Below, piece by piece: positions 25,053 to 30,744 of a stretch of 30,744 nt of DNA. The notes beneath the pieces are model-generated. The model ran no database searches, had not been told where the DNA came from, and saw only the letters and a list, made by a program, of their open reading frames with translations. This stretch comes from an uncultured Collinsella sp. (GTDB lineage Bacteria > Actinomycetota > Coriobacteriia > Coriobacteriales > Coriobacteriaceae): the NCBI GenBank assembly GCA_958438125.1, contig CAUBQN010000005.1, positions 1-30,744 of the forward strand, read 5' to 3'. The number at the start of each line of letters is the position of its first letter. The stretch's first letter is position 1. The position numbers were made by a program, and so were the translations under genes.

Positions 25053-27767
25053 TTATCCTACATTCTGACTCTTGAAATACTTAACAATCGAGTAGTTGTT
25101 ATCGCATGAAGCCCTTGACTTTAGCCGCTCGGCGGTTTTTGAATCAAACTCTGAAATTTGATCGATTGCATCGATAATTATCTGTTTAATTCTAGGTGCA
25201 CGGCCGTCAAAACAAAGAAGGAGCGACCTTGCCGCAGGGCTCCTAAGCTCAGGAACAGCAAGGAATTGCTTCATCAACTCAACCCCTCGAAGATTTAGTT
25301 GAAAATGTTGTGAGCTCAACAAAACCCCGCATATGAAAAAATAAAACCTGAAAGCAAATTTTCGTCAGTAACAAGCTGATAGTTTTCCATAAGCTGAATA
25401 AGGGCGACACCCGCATTAGCTTGGGTATATATGTCAGATTGATAACAATGAAGCACATCATCAAGCAAACGATTTCGGTAATCGCCACCCGAAAGAAGGC
25501 CCAACGTATCCGCCCACACAGCAAGAAGCCTCTTGCTCTCCCTTCCAAAGGAAAAATCCGTCTGAAAAAGGTCGTCAGAGTCAAGACATTCGAATGTCCG
25601 GTCTCGCAGCTCAACAAGGCGATTGCCATATTTAGACAGCAATATACAGCATGCATGGCAAGCATTTATCTTACCGCCCAAGTCAAAGGTATGGCTCTCT
25701 AACGTCCCCAAACATACGGAATATAGCCTAGAAACCAGATCATCCGGGACATTATGCATGGAAGCCAATCGCCTCGCACTTGGTATATGCCATTGAAGTC
25801 CAAGTGAATAATAACCGTTAACGCCCTGGGACGCATTAGAAGCCTCAATAGCCGTAACGCCCTTGAGCACATACTCAGATAGCCACTGATCATCTGACTC
25901 CGAGCAAAGGATCAACCGATATCTTTCATAAGATGCCTGAGTCAGCTTACGGGCAACTTCATCCAGTCTCTGTCGGACCTTGAGATTCTCAACTTCACAC
26001 ATCGAAACAAGCACATTGCACACGCGTTCATCCATGTCATCACGATGGTCGGAAGACAATAGCAAGTCAAATGCATCTAAAATATTCACAAGCAAATTGG
26101 CTTCGACAGCATCAAATAGCCCTTCGTTTCTCTCAAAGAACGAAAGAGCCTCTTCCCGCCAAGCAAATACTTCCAGAGAAAGAACCTTTACGGCGTATTC
26201 GATTGACCAAGCCGGGGAAAGACGTTCGCCAACACGTTCTATAGCACGGAACACTGCCTTTACCTTATTCGGAAAACCAGAATGGGATTCGAGCAATTCT
26301 TCAGCAGAAGTAATAAAAATCGCAGAAGCCTTTGTAAAATCGGCTTCAGCAAGATAGCACGCGAAAGCACCGAAGGCTTCAAATATTGCAATTTGATTGT
26401 CCTGTAAACATCTAAAGTTGGCGCAGAATTGAAATGCGTCCCAAGCCGATGAAGGATCAGTATCTAACGACATGTTGTTAAATGCCTGAATAGTCTTGGA
26501 CGCATCGCCTTGACCGCCACAAGCAATGGACAGCTTTAGAAGCGCGACGTTTAAATTAGGATCACGGTATTTTTGGCACAGATAAAATACGACCGTTTTA
26601 AGATTGCACAGTGTTCGGGATACTTGCGTAAGTGATCCGAAAATAACCGCGATAGCGAAGGCAGAACAAATGCCGTCAAAAAACCGGAGGGCGTTATCGC
26701 CAAACGTAATGGAATTATACGAATTAGTTCCTTCCTTGATACGATCATCCTCAATCTCGGCAAGTGCCTGAGAAATCGCGCGATCTAACTGTGGATAAAC
26801 CACTTCCCTTCCGTTTTTATCCAAAATCTCCTGATGCCGGTTATCAAATGAAAATGGGTCGATTTGAACACGTAAATTCCTAAGATCAATAAGAATATCG
26901 TCAGTAAACCAGGTCTCAACATCTAGAGAACATGCCTCGACATACACTTGCTCTAGAATCCTCTCTGAGCCCTCGTATTGCCCGGAAGATGCAAGTTGAA
27001 TAGCTTCAAATCGTTTGGAAATTAATGTGGGGGTACGGTTCTGGCAGCATTTTTGAAATAAGAGGGAGCAGCCGGGAAGAATCGAACTTAGTAACAGAGA
27101 AATCGACAAACAAAGACCTTGCAAATTCGGTAATCTCATTATCCAGCTCAGAACCCTGATCAACTTGATATGAATTACCAAAAAGAAAGCTACCAAATAG
27201 CCCGCGAAGCTTAGGAAACGGGCCAAGCTGAGGTCTCGGAATCATCGCGCCATCGATGGGGGCAATGCTGGTACAAGCCACAGCCGGCTCAACATCGTGA
27301 TTACACCATTTTCTATAAAGCTTAAGCACATCTAATTGCAAATCGCGAAGCGCACGTTCGGGGATTTCCGACATTTTTGGAACAACTGAATATGTGACCC
27401 CATCTGGCCCTTCGAGATCTTCTTGAAGGGCGGTTTTCTCTTCCGAAAGCTCTGATACGAAATAGAATAAAGCACGCTTGTTCGTCTTTCGAATTTGATC
27501 GATTTCCTTCCGGACCCCCGATGTTACGCCGACCAAATTATCCACTACGACTACTGCGATATCGGAATCATTAAGTTCCGCTATGTAATTATCCCCAGCA
27601 CAAGATGAAGATGCGCCTTCCCGCTCCCACGAATAGGCAGCAAATACCATAGTCTCGTCCAAAAGACACGCAAGCTCCTTTCGCATTTCATCAAATCTAC
27701 CTTTATCGCCGCACGAAGAACTAATAAAAACCCGGATGCTGCGAAAGGAATTTGATTTTAGAGACAT
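25053..27767 (-). pseudogene. DUF4062-like / helical-repeat protein, two frameshifts
   Basis: The start is the ATG at 27767 (GGAGG 5-6 nt upstream). Frame 1 runs to 27006, frame 2 is open from above that point to 25316, and frame 3 continues to 25053. Removing one base from the five-base run at 27029-27033 and adding one in the run at 25321-25328 gives a protein of about 900 residues. Residues 10-110 resemble DUF4062, a Rossmann-like domain of defence and signalling proteins: IRVFISSSCGDKGRFDEMRK, YSWERE, NYIAELNDSDIAVVVVDN and GVRKEIDQI. The rest is a long array of helical pairs (HEAT/TPR-like), with no ATPase motif seen. Both joints lie at homopolymers, so an error-free genome may encode an intact gene. 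A role in antiphage sensing is inferred from the domain and neighbours. Confidence 0.6.
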
Positions 27768-27810
27768 AGAACCCTCCAAATGAGCTATTCAAAATGAAAA
27801 CGACGGTCAG

Positions 27811-27828
27811 TATTAGCGTGCATATCCA
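27811..27828 (-). promoter_or_regulatory. Copy of the ATTAGCG repeat upstream of the DUF4062 gene
   Basis: TATTAGCGTGCATATCCA differs from the 24065-24096 repeats at two positions. On the minus strand it ends in GCTAATAC, which could include a -10 box, 44-61 nt upstream of the start at 27767. Shared control with the genes at 24035 and 24814 is suggested. Confidence 0.5.
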
Positions 27829-27871
27829 TCTCATAAGCTAGTGTCGCGAAAGATGGCGTAATGGACTCTTT

Positions 27872-28604
27872 GGCCCCTGTGTCCAGGATCCGGAATCTAT
27901 CGTTATCCTAGGCCGACTCCACTCTGTCGGCAAGCTCAAGGCTGGATTCGACCATCTTCCTGGCAGTCTACTCCAGCTCGGTCCAATCATGACAGCCCGA
28001 TGTGCCCCTACGGAGCGCCGCGTCGTGCAACTAGGCCATCTTCCTCTCCGAGGAGTAGCGCAGGCCGGACCATGTCTCGGCCTGGCCGCGCATGACGGAA
28101 CCCACGAGCCCGAGCAGTGAGCTCCCCGGCGGGAAGACCTGCACCACGCGCGAGCGATACTTCATTTTCCTGTTGCGCGCGCCTGCACGTTGTTGGCGCG
28201 ACGTCGGGAAGTCGAGGTACGCGAGCGCATCGGGCTCCGCCTCCTCGAGCACCCTTGCCGCCCTCGGGCAGCACCCCTCCAGCATCTCGCACGCCGCGTG
28301 GTACATGGCCACGGCGGTGGAAGCGTCCCTGGCGCGGAAAACCGGCGAGACGATGCGCCCCACGCCTTGCAGCCGTACCTGCCGTTGGCCCCATCGCCGC
28401 AGAGCTGGTCGGCCTCCTCGACCATGATTGCGCTCCGACCTGCTCAGCGAGCAGCCTGAGCAGCGACTGGATGTCGACCACACCGTCGGTCGACCTCGGG
28501 ATGGCGGCCTTCCCCGGCATCGCGTCTGCTAATACCTCCATAGCGGTCCCTGTCCTTTCCCAGAACTTGTGTTTGTGGTTATTCCGGGTTCTAGGACAGG
28601 GGCC
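27872..28604 (-). mobile_element. Deleted IS256-family element
   Basis: Imperfect terminal inverted repeats bound the element: 27872-27896 and 28581-28604 share GGCCCCTGT at the tips and CCGGAAT on the inner side. It encloses only parts of an IS256-type transposase. At about 733 bp it is little over half the length of a full IS256-family element, so it is non-autonomous. No clear target-site duplication is visible at the ends. Confidence 0.75.
27908..28541 (-). pseudogene. IS256-family transposase remnant
   Basis: The start (GKAAIPRSTDGVVDIQSLLR) is an IS256-type N terminus. The frame then shifts (EEADQLCGDGANGR), the central region with the first two DDE aspartates is deleted, and a C-terminal part follows (AMYHAACEMLEG, PDALAYLDFP, VVQVFPPGSSLLGL, MRGQAETWSGLRYSSERKM) interrupted by two in-frame TAG codons before the final TAG at 27908-27910. 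It cannot make active enzyme. The multiple lesions suggest an old insertion at the edge of the accessory region. Confidence 0.8.
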
Positions 28605-28900
28605 GCTTGCGTTTGGCGGTTAGCCGTCGGCGCGCTTACGCCAACATATCCGATGCGATCGATTGTCAAGCATGCAGCAGTATGGGACGGGTATCTACGC
28701 CAACTGACTCTCTTCGATTCTGGAAATGACATTTCCCTGCACAGCCTGCCTCCCATAGCACTCCCCTCCCCAACAATCCCCCAGAAAGTTCGCTGATGTT
28801 GACTGGGGTTCCCGTAAAATAAGCCCCAACAAAATATGTGCGGAGTGCTGGCCTGGAGCTGCCTTCGGACCCTATTGGCTGCTCACCGAGAGGCTCCGCT
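28605..28900. other. Intergenic region before the secreted protein gene
   Basis: No gene is visible. A TTGACT near 28799 and a TAAAAT about 10 nt after it do not have promoter spacing, so I do not call a promoter, although one for the gene at 28901 probably lies here. Composition rises back to GC-rich toward 28860. Confidence 0.35.
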
Positions 28901-30744
28901 ATGAAACGACCCCTTTACTACCTGCTTTGCGCGATCGCGTGCACGTCCATGGTCGGCGCGACGATGCCCATGGCAGCCATCGCGGAAGCCATACAGCCTC
29001 GACCAACAGCCGAGCAGCAGGCGCAAGCCGCCGCCACGAACAGCGACACAGGCAAGGCTGAAGACGGCACCAACACAAATGCGACAGCAGATACCGTAGA
29101 GGACAGCCCCGCAGCATCCACCGGCACCAGCGCAGTCAACACGGAAAGCGCTGACGGCACCACCGCCGCAACCGGCACCCCCGCCCCATCCCTCCGCGCC
29201 CAAACCAACCCCACGCCCGCCGCAATCTCCGCCACGTCACAAACCGGCTACGCCCACTCCGCCACAGCAAGCCAAAACGGCGTCACCTTCACCGTCTCGT
29301 GGAACGACGCCCCCGCGGGCACCGCAACGACCTTCCACGTAACCCAGACCAACGGCTCGTCCCAGGCCAAGGCGCGCATGGACGTGCCCACCTATTGGGA
29401 CGGCGGCAGCCAGGAAAGCGTCTGCGACCCGTCGCGCCAGGCATGGGCCGGCTACCACAGCCTGGGCACCGCGGGCCACAACTTTACCTTCGACTTCACG
29501 GCGTCGGGCACGTACCGCATCTACTTCTACTTTATGGACAACGACAGAAACGACCCCCAAAACGACAAGGGGATCTACTACCTGCGCACCACGGCGGAGG
29601 TGACCGTAAACGACGCCGCCCGCCCGAGCGTCACGCAGATCGTCAGCAACGCCGTGGACCTGTGCAGGCAAGAGACAAACGGCTCGGAATACGACATGGC
29701 GCTGTGGCTCCACGACTGGACGCTCGACCAGCTGGAGTACGACCACAGCCTCAACTGGTGCTCGGCCGAAAGCGGCCTCACGCGCCACCAGGGCACCTGC
29801 GAGAGCTACCAGCGCATCTACTCCAAGCTCCTTGACGCCGCGGGCATCGCAAACGGCCGCATCACCGGCAACGGCCACACCTGGAACGCCGTAAAGATCG
29901 ACGGCAAATGGTGCCAGATGGACCTAACCTGGGACGACGCCAGCGACAACTGGTACGGAGACCTGGACCAGCGCCATCTGTACTTTGGCCTGACCGACGA
30001 GCTCATGGCGATCGCCCACTCCGACCACACGGCAAACTACCAAAAGGACGACTACGCCTACCGCTCAACCGACCTGTCCAACAATTACTTTGTGCGAAAC
30101 GGCAAGGCAGATGAATGGGTCGAGAAGTATGCCGACCGCATTCAGCAGCACCTAGATGCCAGGGAAGGGAGCTTTTCCATTGACGCCGACAACCAGTCCT
30201 TCCCGCCGAGCATCTCGGGGATTCAGAACGGAATTGTTGCGTATGCGATAAGTGTGAAGGAATGGAAGACTGGTAGCGCCAAAGTTGAACTAACGGCGGA
30301 ATCTAACGTCTCAAAAGAATCAAACAACAAATGGAGCGCTAAGTACGACCTGAATGCTGAATACAAAACAACAGCATTGGGAAGGGTGTTTGACGACGGC
30401 CCCTACCGCCTCGCGACCGCCCTCGACGACCGGATGGCCGTGTCGGCCTCCGCGTCGGGCTGCTCGCTGTCCTCGGACGCGGGCGCCCTCCACCTCGAGC
30501 GCGACGGGGCGACGGGCCTCTACAGGATCTCCTCGGGCGGCCTCCTGCTGACCGAGTCGGGCAACCGGGCGGTGCTGGCCGAGGCGGACGGCTCCGCCTC
30601 GCAGCTGTGGCGCGTCTCGGCCCTGGGCGGAGGCCGCCACTCGTTCACGTCCGCCTCCGGGCTGGCGCTGGACGACCGGGGGCAGCGTACCTCGGAGGGC
30701 AACACGGTATGGCTCTACGAGCCCAACGGGGGGCCCGCCCAGGC
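28901..30744 (+). CDS. Secreted transglutaminase-like protein with ricin-type lectin module (3' truncated by window)
   Basis: Open from the ATG at 28901 (GAGAGG 8 nt upstream) through the right edge, at least 614 residues. A signal peptide (1-29, ending AIAEA) and a Thr/Ala/Asp-rich linker (30-115) are followed by a beta-rich domain and a transglutaminase-like domain. Its Cys-His-Asp triad is Cys300 (GTCESYQRIY), His326 (GNGHTWNAVK) and Asp341 (QMDLTWDD). From about residue 495 a beta-trefoil ricin-type lectin region begins (PYRLATALDD, LLLTESGNRAVL, SQLWRV, SGLALDD), probably with more repeats beyond the edge. It is predicted to be a surface or secreted enzyme acting on peptides or proteins and binding glycans. 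The segment 30120-30385 is AT-richer than the lectin part, suggesting module swapping. Confidence 0.85.
   Translation, partial: MKRPLYYLLCAIACTSMVGATMPMAAIAEAIQPRPTAEQQAQAAATNSDTGKAEDGTNTNATADTVEDSPAASTGTSAVNTESADGTTAATGTPAPSLRAQTNPTPAAISATSQTGYAHSATASQNGVTFTVSWNDAPAGTATTFHVTQTNGSSQAKARMDVPTYWDGGSQESVCDPSRQAWAGYHSLGTAGHNFTFDFTASGTYRIYFYFMDNDRNDPQNDKGIYYLRTTAEVTVNDAARPSVTQIVSNAVDLCRQETNGSEYDMALWLHDWTLDQLEYDHSLNWCSAESGLTRHQGTCESYQRIYSKLLDAAGIANGRITGNGHTWNAVKIDGKWCQMDLTWDDASDNWYGDLDQRHLYFGLTDELMAIAHSDHTANYQKDDYAYRSTDLSNNYFVRNGKADEWVEKYADRIQQHLDAREGSFSIDADNQSFPPSISGIQNGIVAYAISVKEWKTGSAKVELTAESNVSKESNNKWSAKYDLNAEYKTTALGRVFDDGPYRLATALDDRMAVSASASGCSLSSDAGALHLERDGATGLYRISSGGLLLTESGNRAVLAEADGSASQLWRVSALGGGRHSFTSASGLALDDRGQRTSEGNTVWLYEPNGGPAQ

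Noticed and set aside
24065..27828. Direct repeats as attachment sites of an integrated element
   Set aside because: No integrase in the window, and the copies sit at promoter distance from genes, so shared regulation is the simpler reading; kept only as an alternative.

Overview
The window looks like chromosomal DNA from a GC-rich actinobacterium of the Coriobacteriia, most likely a Collinsella-type gut bacterium. This is inferred from gene content, gene style and base composition; I had no database search. The backbone (about 200-19,200) is GC-rich with tightly packed minus-strand operons. The stretch of about 19,200-28,900 is visibly AT-richer and carries accessory genes.

Layout. (1) 311-2,360: guaB (IMP dehydrogenase of the Tritrichomonas foetus-like type), divergent from a small ModE/LysR-type winged-helix regulator. 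(2) 2,461-3,486: a degenerate Cys/Met-metabolism PLP-enzyme homologue. (3) 3,582-7,812: a sucrose module (scrR, scrA, scrB) with three identical-pattern LacI-family operators; scrA is frameshifted inside its EIIB domain. (4) 8,021-19,113: one 11-kb minus-strand operon for a Gram-positive-type Pel exopolysaccharide, in transcription order pelD (fused to an N-terminal SDR-like domain), pelE (interrupted by an in-frame TAG), a PelA-type deacetylase, pelF, pelG, then cotH, a VTC-domain gene and a DUF4956 gene. (5) 19,269-20,604: a HigB-HigA-SecB-like toxin-antitoxin-chaperone operon behind a 32-bp perfect palindrome. (6) 20,684-21,450: a repeat element and gene-free DNA. (7) 21,451-27,828: a probable defence cluster with a winged-helix/PD-(D/E)XK nuclease, a broken small membrane protein gene, a six-helix membrane protein and a roughly 900-residue DUF4062-like/helical-repeat protein split by two homopolymer frameshifts. 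ATTAGCG-containing repeats lie upstream of the last three. (8) 27,872-28,604: a deleted IS256-family copy. (9) 28,901 to the right edge: a secreted transglutaminase-like protein with a ricin-type lectin module, absent from a closed-ORF list because it runs off the window.

How the parts may work together. The sucrose genes import and cleave sucrose phosphate under ScrR. In the pel operon, PelD is predicted to sense c-di-GMP through an RxxD site next to a dead GGDEF motif, PelF to polymerise, PelG to export and the PelA-type enzyme to deacetylate. CotH, VTC and DUF4956 are co-transcribed with unknown roles.

Most unusual points: a roughly 100-nt structured element found twice just downstream of minus-strand genes, with compensatory base changes; the DUF4062/membrane-protein cluster with shared upstream motifs; the TAC operon; and the number of broken reading frames, several at homopolymers, which makes read-level checking of this contig important.
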